Assembly (NCBI GenBank): GCA_020442065.1
Contig: JAGRKZ010000014.1
Location: 55,787 to 119,786 of the forward strand
Length of the DNA stretch: 64,000 bases
Direction of reading: 5' to 3'
From: Bauldia sp.
GTDB taxonomy: Bacteria > Pseudomonadota > Alphaproteobacteria > Rhizobiales > Kaistiaceae
The position numbers and the translations under genes are program-made. Shown here one piece after another: positions 8,468 through 17,097 of the stretch. The first letter of the stretch is position 1. Each line of letters starts with the position of its first letter. Below the pieces are notes generated by a model. It saw nothing but the letters and a program-made list of their open reading frames with translations. It made no database searches and was not told where the DNA came from.

Positions 8468-9244
8468 TCAGACGCCAGCGTTCGAGAGGGCCAGATCGGA
8501 CGGCCCACCCGTGATCCTGATCTCTTCGAGGGCTTCGGGATCGCCCGCGAGATCATGGATCAGCCCGATCCCAATAGCGTCCGCCGTTGCCAGATGGATG
8601 CCAAGGGCATTCGCAGCGCGGCGCCAATCGGCAAGCGGCTGACCCTCAATCGTCACGCGGAGCAGATCCGCGATCGGCGACAGCGCCATGTCCTCCGACA
8701 TCACGGCGAGCACGTCCTCCCAGGTCGAGCCCGGCACAACCGGCGCGCCGTCGGTTGGAGCCTCGATGAGATCGCAGCTGAGAACGATCTGCCGCGCGGC
8801 GAAGCGGACGCCATGCTCCACGGAGGCGCCGCGACGCGAGGAGCGCTTGTGGATGCGGGGCACGAGCTTCATCCACACCCGGGACCAGGCCGTCCGCTCC
8901 CGGGTCAGTGCCGCCATCACCTGATGCTCGATGAGGTCGAGCACGATCTCCATGCCCTCATCGGTGTGTGGAATGGAGAGGCTGACGTCGCCGCTCACCT
9001 CGACCCTGGATGCAATCGCCGCCTCGATCACCAGTTCGCACCGCGTGTCGCCGTGCATGAGGTCGCGTCCGACCGTGTCGATCTCGTGGTCGTCGGTGGT
9101 CACGATCAGCACCGGCGCCCGGGCCTCGGCGATGGTCTGGTCGATCGGATCGATCGCGCTGTCGAAGACCCGGGCCTCGGCAAAGGTCGCGCCCTTGAGG
9201 GCTCGGGCTGCCGCAATCCGCATCGCAAGCCGTGACAGACTCAT
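8468..9244 (-). CDS. Phage head-tail or tail completion protein (unassigned)
   Basis: A 258-residue protein (MSLSRLAMRIAAARALKGAT). No named domain is recognised with certainty. Its place between the capsid block and gpV, and its 4-base overlap with the preceding 138-residue gene, suit a tail terminator or neck protein. Segments such as VLIVTTDDHEID and CELVIEAAIASRV alternate beta and helix like tail completion proteins. Assignment is by position only. Confidence 0.5.
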   Translation of the reverse strand: MSLSRLAMRIAAARALKGATFAEARVFDSAIDPIDQTIAEARAPVLIVTTDDHEIDTVGRDLMHGDTRCELVIEAAIASRVEVSGDVSLSIPHTDEGMEIVLDLIEHQVMAALTRERTAWSRVWMKLVPRIHKRSSRRGASVEHGVRFAARQIVLSCDLIEAPTDGAPVVPGSTWEDVLAVMSEDMALSPIADLLRVTIEGQPLADWRRAANALGIHLATADAIGIGLIHDLAGDPEALEEIRITGGPSDLALSNAGV

Positions 9245-9657
9245 TCCGGCCGATCCTCGCGAACGAGCAGGAAGCCCATATCACCCATGTTGGACGGCTG
9301 GATCGCCGAGATGGCATAGGTGGGCGATCCGGGGCGGCCGGGGAGACTGAGGAGATCGCCTTTGGCCGGCCGGAAGGGCAGCGCGTCGGCCTGCTCGCGT
9401 GCGATCCAGAACTCCGACCGCGCCGCGTTCACCCGTGTCGTGCCGTCCAACTCGGAACCGCGCGCCTGACCGTGAAGATCGAAGCTCGTCGGCCGCGCCG
9501 AGAAGACACCCCAAACGATCGCGCCGTTCCGGTCGGCGTCGGGACCGCGCTCGACATACTGTTCGGACGTCCGCGGTCGAAGGACGGCCTGCTCGGCATA
9601 CGCCGTCACCACCGCGTAGGACGCAGCGCGATCGAGAGCGTCAAACGGCGTGGTCAC
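9241..9657 (-). CDS. Phage head-tail joining protein (putative)
   Basis: A 138-residue protein (MTTPFDALDRAASYAVVTAY). Its size, its position directly after the major capsid gene and the compact beta-rich ending (KGDLLSLPGRPGSPTYAISA) fit head completion/adaptor proteins. The stop overlaps the next start (ATGA). The exact family cannot be named by eye. Confidence 0.5.
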   Translation of the reverse strand: MTTPFDALDRAASYAVVTAYAEQAVLRPRTSEQYVERGPDADRNGAIVWGVFSARPTSFDLHGQARGSELDGTTRVNAARSEFWIAREQADALPFRPAKGDLLSLPGRPGSPTYAISAIQPSNMGDMGFLLVREDRPE

Positions 9658-9669
9658 TGGGACACCCGA

Positions 9670-10701
9670 TCAGGTGCGTTTGCCGGGGATGAGAACGCGC
9701 GGCCGGGTGCAGTAGTGGAGCGCGTTCATCTGGAACTCGAGGTTCACCCCCTTGCCGTTCTGCATCTCCCACTGCTTGGCATAGAGACGCTGGCCGGGTG
9801 TGTTGACGGTCTCGATGTAGTCGGCCGGTCCGTACACCGTCCGGAAGAGCCCGGGCACGCCGATCGGGTAGAGGTGGCACTTGTTGGTGTCGATGCCGAC
9901 GTTCTGGCCGCCGCGGTAGTTGGCCCAGGTGATGCCGCCGAAGTCGAAGGTCCCGTAGATGCCGGAGGACCCGGCATTGATGTAGGCCGCGCGGAGGTTC
10001 GCCGCCTCGGCGTAGCCCTTGTAGGTCTCGCGGACCTCCTGGTGAGCGATCAGATCGTCGAAGAAGGCATCGCCGCAGAAGGACAGGATGCCGGTATAGG
10101 GCAGTCCATCGAGAATGCCCGCCATCTGGCGAACAACGGCGGCGCACTTTTTCCGAAGCGCACCTTCGCCCGGGTTGGCGTTGTCGAGGTCGAAGTCGAC
10201 CTCCGCCTGCTGGCTCTCGCCGAACTCGGTGAAGTAGTCGAAGAGGACCGAGCCGTCAGCGTCGAGGAGCTGGCCGGTCTTTAAGATGTTGAGGCGGTGA
10301 TATTCCTCGGTGAGGGCGAAGAACTGCGAGGCCTCTGCCGCGCGATCGGCGATCTTGGCCTGGAGCCGCTCGACCGCGATCTCCTGGCCGAAGGCGCGGA
10401 CCTGCTGGACTTCGTCGGCGTAGATCGCATCGTCGACCTGGAAGTGCGGGATCTTGAGGAGCCGCATCGCCCGCTTGGACTTGTCGAAGGTCTGGCCGGG
10501 CCCGCCGCGGGGGCTGGCCGAGACCAGCATCCGGTTCTGCTCCTTGTCCTTCTCGATGGCGATATCGAGCGTATCGATGCTGGTGGTCTGGAACAGACCC
10601 ATCTGGCCGATGCGGGACGGCGTGTACTTGATCTCCCGAAGCGCGTCGGTGAGGCGCATGACGCTGAAGGCATCCTGCGCGAAGATGTTGAGGATGGTCA
10701 T
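9670..10701 (-). CDS. Major capsid protein, lambda gpE family
   Basis: A 343-residue protein with the gpE pattern: an N-terminal FSVMRLTDALREIKYTPSRI, then LGVL-type core segments, IPHFQVDDAIYADEVQQV, and the C-terminal YTGILSFCGDAFFDDLIAHQ. Length equals lambda gpE (341). It forms the icosahedral shell. It comes directly after the gpD-like decoration gene, as in lambda. No frame damage is seen. Confidence 0.93.
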   Translation of the reverse strand: MTILNIFAQDAFSVMRLTDALREIKYTPSRIGQMGLFQTTSIDTLDIAIEKDKEQNRMLVSASPRGGPGQTFDKSKRAMRLLKIPHFQVDDAIYADEVQQVRAFGQEIAVERLQAKIADRAAEASQFFALTEEYHRLNILKTGQLLDADGSVLFDYFTEFGESQQAEVDFDLDNANPGEGALRKKCAAVVRQMAGILDGLPYTGILSFCGDAFFDDLIAHQEVRETYKGYAEAANLRAAYINAGSSGIYGTFDFGGITWANYRGGQNVGIDTNKCHLYPIGVPGLFRTVYGPADYIETVNTPGQRLYAKQWEMQNGKGVNLEFQMNALHYCTRPRVLIPGKRT

Positions 10702-10740
10702 GGAGGGTCCTTTCGCGGGGCGCGCCGTGAGACGAGGTGG

Positions 10741-11112
10741 TCAGCGGACGATGATGCCGAGGGCGGCCAGGGCGACGTTGGCGGCGGCCTTCTCGGCCGG
10801 CTGGTCGCGATCGGCGTGGTAGACGAGGCAGTGGCCATTGACCTCCGCATCGCGAACGATCGCCGCAACGTCCACGTCGGCGCTGGTGGCGTCCGCGCCG
10901 TAGATGGGGATGGCGGTCGGGTTCTGACTTCCGTCGGAAGCGCCGACGGCGCTGGCGACATACTTGCCGGACGCCGTGACTTTCCCGAGCACTGTGCCCG
11001 GGGCAATGATTCCGGCGCCGCTCGCGATGGTGATGGTCTCGCGCGAACGCTGGCCGTTCGCCTCGGTCATCAGGAACTCGCCCGGGTGCCGGGCCTCAAG
11101 CAGGACGGTCAT
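10741..11112 (-). CDS. Head decoration protein, lambda gpD family
   Basis: A 123-residue protein from ATG 11112 (MTVLLEARHPGEFLMTEANG), matching the gpD family by length, by the SRETITIASGAGIIAPGTVL segment and by the VLGKV/YVAS beta strands. gpD trimers cement the expanded capsid. The longer frame extending to 11508 is rejected because its added residues overlap the protease gene and look random. It sits between the protease/scaffold gene and gpE as in lambda. Confidence 0.9.
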   Translation of the reverse strand: MTVLLEARHPGEFLMTEANGQRSRETITIASGAGIIAPGTVLGKVTASGKYVASAVGASDGSQNPTAIPIYGADATSADVDVAAIVRDAEVNGHCLVYHADRDQPAEKAAANVALAALGIIVR

Positions 11113-11140
11113 GTCGGATTCTCCGGTTAGGCCGAGGGCG

Positions 11141-11515
11141 TCAGGCGGTATGGAAGCGCTGGTTGGCGACGGCGATCGCCTTCTTCCAGCCGGCGACCGC
11201 GCGCTCCGCGGCAGCATCCGCTGGGGCAGGATCACGAGAGCTGCCGATCTCCGGACCACCCGAGGCACGGGCGGCGAGCGCGTCGATCCCAGCCTCCTTC
11301 GGTGAGGCGGCAAGCAGCTTCTCGGCCTCCGCGACGGTGAGACTGGTCTGGGTGGCAAGGACCAGCGCCTGGGCCATCCGTCCCTCGGCGGCGTCTGAGG
11401 TGACGATACCGCGGACTCGCGCGCGTTCCTCCGTCCGGGCGGCGCTGACTGCCGCGTCCCGGTCGGCGACCGAGATGCTGGTGCCATCAGCCGCCGACGC
11501 AGTTTCACTGCTCAT
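11141..11515 (-). CDS. Nested in-frame scaffolding protein (lambda Nu3-like)
   Basis: Within the protease gene an in-frame ATG at 11515 is preceded by a full AGGAGG ribosome site seven bases upstream. It would yield a 124-residue protein (MSSETASAADGTSISV) that is helical and charged (ARTEERARVRGIV), as scaffold proteins are. Lambda makes Nu3 in the same way from inside gene C. The nested start is read from sequence; the scaffold role is inferred. Confidence 0.7.
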   Translation of the reverse strand: MSSETASAADGTSISVADRDAAVSAARTEERARVRGIVTSDAAEGRMAQALVLATQTSLTVAEAEKLLAASPKEAGIDALAARASGGPEIGSSRDPAPADAAAERAVAGWKKAIAVANQRFHTA

Positions 11516-12418
11516 GTGATTTCCTCCTGTGCGATTTGCGCGGCCGACGGATTGTTGCCGGGACAGCCCGGTGAGAGCCTCGTCGAAGCTCGCCATGCGA
11601 TCGGCGAGACCGCGGGCGACCGAGTCGCCTCCGATGAAGGTCCGGGCCTCCGTCGCCCGTGCGGCGTCCCTGGTGAGCCGATCACCGCGGCCCGCCGCGA
11701 CGAGGCTGACGAACTGGTCATAGTGGGCATCGACACTGGCTTGGAGGTCGGAACGGACAGCGTCCGACAACGGCTCGAACGGATTCCCATCCACCTTGTG
11801 GGTGCCGGCGAATATGAGCGTGGGCCTGATCCCTTGCGCCGCCAGCTCTCCGCTCCGGTCCGCATGAATCATCACAACACCGATCGAGCCGAGAATCGAA
11901 GTCGGCGACACAATGATCTCTTCGGCGGCGCTGGCGATCCCGTAGGCGGCCGACGCCGCCATGTCGTTGACGAAGGCGACGACGGGCTTGGTCTGGCGAA
12001 CGGCTCGGATCAGGTCGGCAACCCCGGACATGCCCGCTGCCTCGCCACCGGGCGAGGAGATGTCAAGGACGATCGCGTGAACCTCAGGATCTGACGCAGC
12101 GTCGCGGATCTGAGCGCCGATGCCCTCGTAGCTCGTCAGGCCCGAGCGGCTGTCGAGCCAGGCGCCGCGGTTCACCAAGGTGTCGAGGATCGGCACGATC
12201 GCGACGCCGTTGGTGGCTCGCGTCAGCGCAGATCGGCCGCTCTCCCTTCGTGCCGAGCCGACGAAGCGAGTGGCACCGATTCCCGGTCCGATGTCGAGAT
12301 CACCATCCACGCCGATCCTGCCAGAAAGGACCGCAAGGAGAACCTCCGCCTTGGCAGGATGAATGAGCAGCGGCGTATTGAGCAGCCGATCCGCGAGGTG
12401 ATGGAGTTGTCCCGCCAT
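11141..12418 (-). CDS. S49 capsid maturation protease (lambda gpC-like)
   Basis: A 425-residue protein from ATG 12418 (MAGQLHHLADRLLNTPLLI). The S49/SppA fold is marked by HAIVLDISSPGGEAAG, then MAASAAYGIASAAEEI with the likely catalytic Ser, and THKVDGNPFEPL with the likely catalytic Lys. It processes the prohead from inside. Like lambda gpC it ends in a helical scaffold region that also has its own start. Its ATG overlaps the stop of the gpW-like joiner gene. Confidence 0.9.
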   Translation of the reverse strand: MAGQLHHLADRLLNTPLLIHPAKAEVLLAVLSGRIGVDGDLDIGPGIGATRFVGSARRESGRSALTRATNGVAIVPILDTLVNRGAWLDSRSGLTSYEGIGAQIRDAASDPEVHAIVLDISSPGGEAAGMSGVADLIRAVRQTKPVVAFVNDMAASAAYGIASAAEEIIVSPTSILGSIGVVMIHADRSGELAAQGIRPTLIFAGTHKVDGNPFEPLSDAVRSDLQASVDAHYDQFVSLVAAGRGDRLTRDAARATEARTFIGGDSVARGLADRMASFDEALTGLSRQQSVGRANRTGGNHMSSETASAADGTSISVADRDAAVSAARTEERARVRGIVTSDAAEGRMAQALVLATQTSLTVAEAEKLLAASPKEAGIDALAARASGGPEIGSSRDPAPADAAAERAVAGWKKAIAVANQRFHTA

Positions 12419-12672
12419 CAGAACCCTCCCGCGCGAAGTCCGAAGCGGCGCTGCGCGCCGGACCGGCTGGCGCACAACCCTTCGAGCCGGTTCAGCTCAG
12501 CCCTGAGTGCCGGGATGTCGCCCTGCCCGTATTGGACCCGACGGCGGACGCCGTTGCCGGCATCGAACTCGACCAGTTCCGCCCGGCGACCTTCGAGCAG
12601 CGCGTAATAGGCCTCGCGAATCCTCGGCAGCACGGCGCAAGGATCCGCGTAATCGGTGTCGGCCGCCGTCAT
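12418..12672 (-). CDS. Head-tail joining protein, lambda gpW family
   Basis: An 84-residue protein (MTAADTDYADPCAVLPRIRE) with the gpW plan: one helix ending EAYYALLEGRR, the VEFDAGNGVRRRVQYGQGD hairpin, and a closing helix ALRAELNRLEGL. It plugs the portal after packaging. Overlaps with the portal gene's end (4 bases) and the protease start show tight coupling. Confidence 0.88.
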   Translation of the reverse strand: MTAADTDYADPCAVLPRIREAYYALLEGRRAELVEFDAGNGVRRRVQYGQGDIPALRAELNRLEGLCASRSGAQRRFGLRAGGF

Positions 12673-14276
12673 GTTGACGTGTCCTGGTCCGCTGTATCGG
12701 TCTTGTCCGCCGGCTCTTCACCAAGTGCCGTCGTGATGCCCTGGTGCTGGGCATCCGGCAGCCCGTAGGCTTCGCGCATCGCCTTCTCGCGGGCGCGCTG
12801 GGCGTAGACATCCTCGATGTCGTAGCCGAGGTCCTCGGCGATCGACGCGTCGGTCATGACGCCGAGGCGACACCAGATCTCGTGCGCCTTGGCGGTCTTG
12901 AGATCGTCGGCCTGCGGCTTTGGCGCACCCCGCCATATGGCGCGCGAGGCCGCTCCCCGATTGGCGAGGAAGCCGGCGAGGCCTCCCGGGAAGGGGATGC
13001 CGCCGCGGGCGATCTCCTCCTCGAGCCATGCCTCGTAGACCGCGTTGCAGAAAGGGGCGATGACATGGGCGCGGCGGTAGAGCGTGATCTGGAAGATCTC
13101 GCCGGTCGCCATGCGAACACTGGAATAGGTCGCGTTGGTGTAGTCGGCAGTGGCGCTCTCGTAGGTGAGACCCATGCAGCGCGCCAGCTCACGCAGGAGA
13201 TGGGCGGCGAAGTCGCGGTAGTCCGAATGCGGGTGCTGCGCCCGATGGAGTTCGAGCTTCTGACCCGGAAAGAGATGGACGATCCGGCCGTTGATGCCGA
13301 GATTGATCGTGGCGGTATCGTACCAGCCTGACTGCGCCTGGATGTAGGCGTCCCACGGCGACACGCCGGTGGCAGCAAGCCGGGCCTGTTCCTGCGGCGT
13401 CAGCAGCCCGTTCAGTACCTCCTCGGTCGGCTCCTCCGAGGTGATCGACGCCGCAAACACCGTCTGCAGGATCGCTGCCGTGAGCGTCGCGTCCGACAGC
13501 TGGTCGAACTGCCGCGCGACCTGCAGCGCCGGTGTCAGCGGGCTGATCCCGCGCACCTGGCCGGGCATGCCGTCGAAGACGTGGATGACGCGCGTCCGCC
13601 CAAGAGTGTCCCTAGCGGCGACCTCCACTTCAACCGTGCCCAGCACCGGATCCTTGCGGCTCGCGAGATAGCCGACCGGCATGCCGTCCGTGTCCATCCG
13701 TACGCCCTGGACGATCCGGCGGAGGCTGTCGTCGCGCCGCGGGACCCGGTGTGACGGGAGGAGCCGCACCTTGGTGCCATAGCGGCCGCCGGCGCGCTCT
13801 CGCCACGGCAGCTCCGCCCAGATCTCGCCGGTGGCGAACCAGGCGCGAAACGCGGCCGCCTGCATCAGGCCGAAGCTGCGCCGTCCCTCGATGTCGCATT
13901 CGTAGGGGCGCTCCGCCCAGAGACCCCAGCGTTGTTCGACGAACTGCGCCCAGTGTTCCGCCTCGTCGTTCGACATGCCGAAAACGTCATTCTCCGGCAT
14001 TGCCTTCAGGCGAAGCCCGGTGCCGACCGTGTTGGCGACAGCCTGATCGAGCGCGCCCGCGATCCAGCCCGAGTTTTGGATGAGGTCGACGGTGCGCGCG
14101 GCCGCAAGATCCCAGGAAGCGCCGACATCGTCGGAGGCATCCCGCAGCGCCGGCCGCCAGCCGCCAAAGACGACACCGCGATTGCCACGCATGAAGTCGG
14201 CGCGGATCACCGGCGGCGCGCTGCTCCGCCCCCGAGCTGGCGCGAGCCAGTCCCGGATCTTGGCGACCATTCCCAC
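12669..14276 (-). CDS. Portal protein, lambda gpB family
   Basis: A 535-residue protein with lambda-portal signatures: a basic N-terminus, AARTVDLIQNSGWIAGALDQ, WVERQRW-like FVEQRWGLWAERPYECDIEG, IWAELPWRER, and RARGISPLTP in the form GQVRGISPLTPALQV. Length is normal for the family. It forms the dodecameric portal ring through which DNA is packaged. It lies 4 bases after the broken terminase and 4 bases overlap gpW. The frame is intact. Confidence 0.92.
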   Translation of the reverse strand: MGMVAKIRDWLAPARGRSSAPPVIRADFMRGNRGVVFGGWRPALRDASDDVGASWDLAAARTVDLIQNSGWIAGALDQAVANTVGTGLRLKAMPENDVFGMSNDEAEHWAQFVEQRWGLWAERPYECDIEGRRSFGLMQAAAFRAWFATGEIWAELPWRERAGGRYGTKVRLLPSHRVPRRDDSLRRIVQGVRMDTDGMPVGYLASRKDPVLGTVEVEVAARDTLGRTRVIHVFDGMPGQVRGISPLTPALQVARQFDQLSDATLTAAILQTVFAASITSEEPTEEVLNGLLTPQEQARLAATGVSPWDAYIQAQSGWYDTATINLGINGRIVHLFPGQKLELHRAQHPHSDYRDFAAHLLRELARCMGLTYESATADYTNATYSSVRMATGEIFQITLYRRAHVIAPFCNAVYEAWLEEEIARGGIPFPGGLAGFLANRGAASRAIWRGAPKPQADDLKTAKAHEIWCRLGVMTDASIAEDLGYDIEDVYAQRAREKAMREAYGLPDAQHQGITTALGEEPADKTDTADQDTST

Positions 14277-14280
14277 GATG

Positions 14281-15900
14281 TCACCTGTTCAATCGCGACG
14301 ACAAACCAGCGAACCGAGTCCTCAGGCTGGGGCTGGCTATCGCTCTGGGCGTCGAATTGACTATCGGTTCATCGTTGTCGCGATCGATGGCCGCTGCGGC
14401 TGGGTCATCACCTCGCCTTGCGACACCTTCCGGGATGCGCTGGACGTTAAGCGAGTAGCCGATCGCCATGGCCAGCGCCTCGCAGTCGAGAAAGTGGTTC
14501 TGGCGCGACCGCTGGACCCACTGCGGCTTGCCGGTAGCGGAGTCAACGACACGGACCTCCGAGACCAGCTGCTTACAGTAGTCCTCATCGATGTCGTCGG
14601 GGACGATGAAGCTGCCCGGCTGATCCATCGGCGTACGGATCCTTGAGACCAGCAGCGACTTGAAGAAGTCGGTCGAGAGCCAGACGAGGTTGATCGAGTA
14701 GGACGCCCGCTTGCCCTTCGGCGTCACCTCGATCTTGGACACCCGATAGGGCGGCGACATGGTGGCCCGCCCCTTGGTCGGTGATACCAGCCACGCATAG
14801 CGACGCGTGAACTCATAGACCTTGTGCTCGTCGCCAGCGTCCGACTTGTTCGGCCGGAAGCCTGAATCGATGAACACCCGCTCGATCTGCATACCGCCAA
14901 CCGGCATCAGCATCAGGTCGGCGAGTGCGTTCCAGACCTCGTCGTCGTCGGTCGGCCCGAATAGCTGGCCACGATCGATGAGCCACGACGTTCCGCGCGA
15001 GCCGAAGCCGCGGATGGTGTAGAACAGCGACAGCTTCTGGACATCGACCGCCATGCCGAGCCGGAGCACGCCGTCGGGCAGCTCCTTCATCCGGTATGGC
15101 TGCCGCCTCTGAAAGATCTCCCGGTAGTCGAGCGCGTCGCGGCCCGAAGCCGGCGTGTAGCATTCGCCGAACCCGGCATTGAGCGCCGTCTGCAGCTGAT
15201 CCGGGTCGCCGGAGGCAAGGGCCCGGACGTAACGCTCGACCCGCGTTCCCCAGGTGACGAAGGGGCTCGCCAGCCCGCTCGCCCAGAAGCTGATCACGGC
15301 ATTCTCGGCCGGCTGACCCAGCACGCGGCCGTCCTCGACCCACTGTCCCGGCCCGACATAGAGGCCGCGGGCGTTCATCTCCGCCTTGTCATCGTCCTCG
15401 TGAAGCCCACCGCAATGCGGACAGGCGAGATAGGTTGATCGTGCGGCTTCCGCCGGCGTGGCATTCTCCGGCCAGCGCATCTGCTCGAAACGCGGCACAA
15501 AGTACCGGTCGCAATGGAGGCAGGGCCAGCAGAAGTGATGCCGCGTCCCCGATTGCCACAGCCGCCAGATGGCGCTCTCGACCGCCTCCGGATCGCCCAC
15601 CTTCCAGAAGGTCAGACTGCTCTGCGCATCCAGTTCCGTCTCGATCAGCCCCCGCGACGGCGTCGAGGTAATCGCGGTGACGAAGTCGGCATAGGTCTCG
15701 CCACGCGCTTCGACCAGGCCGAGCGGATCGCCCTGGCCCTTCACGTTCGCCAGCATCTCGTCATACTCGTCGACCAGAGCCAGGGCCGCCGGGCTCGACT
15801 TGAGTGCCGCCGACGACCCGGCATGCGCGAGCCGCACCGGCACGCCGGCAACGATCTTCAGCGTCTTCTTCATCCGCCGCCCGCGGACGACCTTGGCGGC
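14281..15900 (-). pseudogene. Terminase large subunit (GpA family), N-terminal ATPase half deleted
   Basis: The frame encodes the C-terminal part of a GpA-type terminase. RLAHAGSSAALKSSP and ALALVDEYDEM are the end of the ATPase domain. The paired CWPCLHC and CPHC clusters follow, then LRLGMAVDVQ with the first nuclease Asp and VFIDSGFRPNKSD. GpA proteins normally begin about 150 residues earlier with a Walker A motif, which is absent here. Upstream of about 15900 the sequence turns into the start of a different gene. An in-frame ATG at 15975 would give 564 residues, but its first 25 look unrelated. The loss should abolish DNA packaging. Confidence 0.8.
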
Positions 15901-16003
15901 GAGCGTCGCCGATCCGGCTGCCACCGAGGTAGTCGCGTGGCGTCTGCTGACGCTGCCGATCGACCAGGGCGACATCGATCAGACCATTTATCCGGTCCGA
16001 CAT
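15895..16003 (-). pseudogene. Phage exonuclease-like gene, 5' fragment only
   Basis: ATG 16003 opens MSDRINGLIDVALVDRQ and continues PPRDYLGGSRIGD-like text (TPRDYLGGSRIGD). That is how a phage nuclease-like protein common in alphaproteobacterial prophages begins; recalled homologues continue with a Cys and then Ala-Arg-Arg. Here the match stops after about 35 residues and the frame passes into the terminase body in another phase. This marks one side of a deletion. The nuclease identity is from memory of the N-terminal phrase, so moderately sure. Confidence 0.5.
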
Positions 16004-16059
16004 GCCGCGCTCGCGGGTGCTGCCGTAGACGAAGCCGGATCCGTGATTGAGGTCGAGAA

Positions 16060-16491
16060 TCATGGACGCGATCTCGCCCTCGACTTGGCAGAGGGACTTC
16101 GGTCCCCCGTTCGCGAGCGGCAATACTCGAGGAACCCTGGTGCGTTGAGATTCTCACGCTGGGTGCCCCAGCGGAGATTGTCGGCCCGGTTGTTGGCTGA
16201 ATTCTCATCGAGGTGCATGACCACGGCACCCTCGAACGGTGGGCTACCGTGGAACGCCTCTGCCACCAGCCGAGCGACCTTGTACGTCCGACCATCAGTC
16301 GAGATGATGAAGCGGCAATCGGCCTTGTTCCAAACGCCAAACGTCGGTGTTCCACCGTAGGGTCGCTGCCCACCACGCGGCATCGGTCCGCGATATGGGA
16401 CCATCATGATGCGACCCTCGCTGCTGGCGAGAACACCGGGCAGCGAGGGTATGTCCCTCCAGATTTCTCCGATTGGCATCGCTAGCTTCAT
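16060..16491 (-). CDS. NUMOD4/HNH homing-type endonuclease
   Basis: A 143-residue protein. The N-terminus EIWRDIPSLPGVLASSEGRI is a NUMOD4 DNA-binding motif. The HNH core follows: VARLVAEAFHG, VVMHLDENSANNRADNLRWG and TQRENLN, with the catalytic His in MHLDEN and the Asn of the RADNLRW step. Free-standing HNH enzymes of this sort invade phage genomes. It begins 3 bases after the DUF6511-like gene and ends 57 bases before the exonuclease fragment, close to the terminase deletion. The last residues are basic and low-complexity. Confidence 0.85.
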   Translation of the reverse strand: MKLAMPIGEIWRDIPSLPGVLASSEGRIMMVPYRGPMPRGGQRPYGGTPTFGVWNKADCRFIISTDGRTYKVARLVAEAFHGSPPFEGAVVMHLDENSANNRADNLRWGTQRENLNAPGFLEYCRSRTGDRSPSAKSRARSRP

Positions 16492-16493
16492 CC

Positions 16494-16883
16494 CTAGAAA
16501 GGCAAAGGGTCGTTGAGATCATTGTCGTGCGCTTCGCGGACCGCCGCTGCCTGGCGCCGCATCGCATCCTGGAAGCCATCGATGCAGGCCTCGATGATGC
16601 GGTCGATCTCGGCGGCGCTCCGGTCATGGAAGGATGTCATGAGGCCCAGTTCGGTCAGCGTCTCGGCCAGGAAGCGTCGCGCCTCCTTGATTGCCTGGGT
16701 CTCCATGTCCGTCTTGTCGATCACGCCGTCGTTCTCCATGGCGAGGGCCATTCCGAGGTCGAGGCAGGTCCGCGAGCAGAACCGATAGTCGGGGAAGCGG
16801 TCCCGCTGGAGCTGATGGCAGTAGAGGAACCCGCGGTCCTGGCGGCGGCAGAGCGCGCATGGGTCTAGCCAGCCAAGAGCCAC
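16494..16883 (-). CDS. DUF6511-like small Cys-rich phage protein
   Basis: A GTG at 16883 gives a 129-residue protein starting near GWLDPCALCRRQDRGF. Four Cys residues (CALC, YC, CSRTC) suggest a zinc-binding module, followed by helices (AIKEARRFLAETLTELGLM). The only upstream ATG lies at 17033 and would read most of the preceding gene in a wrong phase, so GTG is preferred. It overlaps the 75-residue gene by 19 bases. DUF6511 is a suggestion from the Cys pattern and prophage context. Confidence 0.55.
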   Translation of the reverse strand: MALGWLDPCALCRRQDRGFLYCHQLQRDRFPDYRFCSRTCLDLGMALAMENDGVIDKTDMETQAIKEARRFLAETLTELGLMTSFHDRSAAEIDRIIEACIDGFQDAMRRQAAAVREAHDNDLNDPLPF

Positions 16884-17092
16884 ATGAGATCGGCCGCCAC
16901 CTCCGGCTCGTCCCGGATCCGTTCGGCGCCCAGCACCACGAAGCGGGCGATGGCGGTCGCGGCCATTGCCTCGAGTTCCGGCATGGTCAAAGAGCGGATT
17001 GGCTGGTGGAGCCGTCCTCTTCCTTCGAGCCATCGGCCGATCGCCTTCGCCGCCTCACGCGTGGTGTGTGCCTGCCATTCGTCGTCGGTCAC
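16865..17092 (-). CDS. Small phage protein, 75 aa
   Basis: MTDDEWQAHTTREAAKAIGR begins a fully helical protein ending AADLMWLLAG. It lies between the DUF669-like and Cys-rich genes in the early prophage block, 5 bases after its upstream neighbour's stop. Function unknown; the tight operon fit supports it as real. Confidence 0.6.
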   Translation of the reverse strand: MTDDEWQAHTTREAAKAIGRWLEGRGRLHQPIRSLTMPELEAMAATAIARFVVLGAERIRDEPEVAADLMWLLAG

Positions 17093-17097
17093 GGCGG

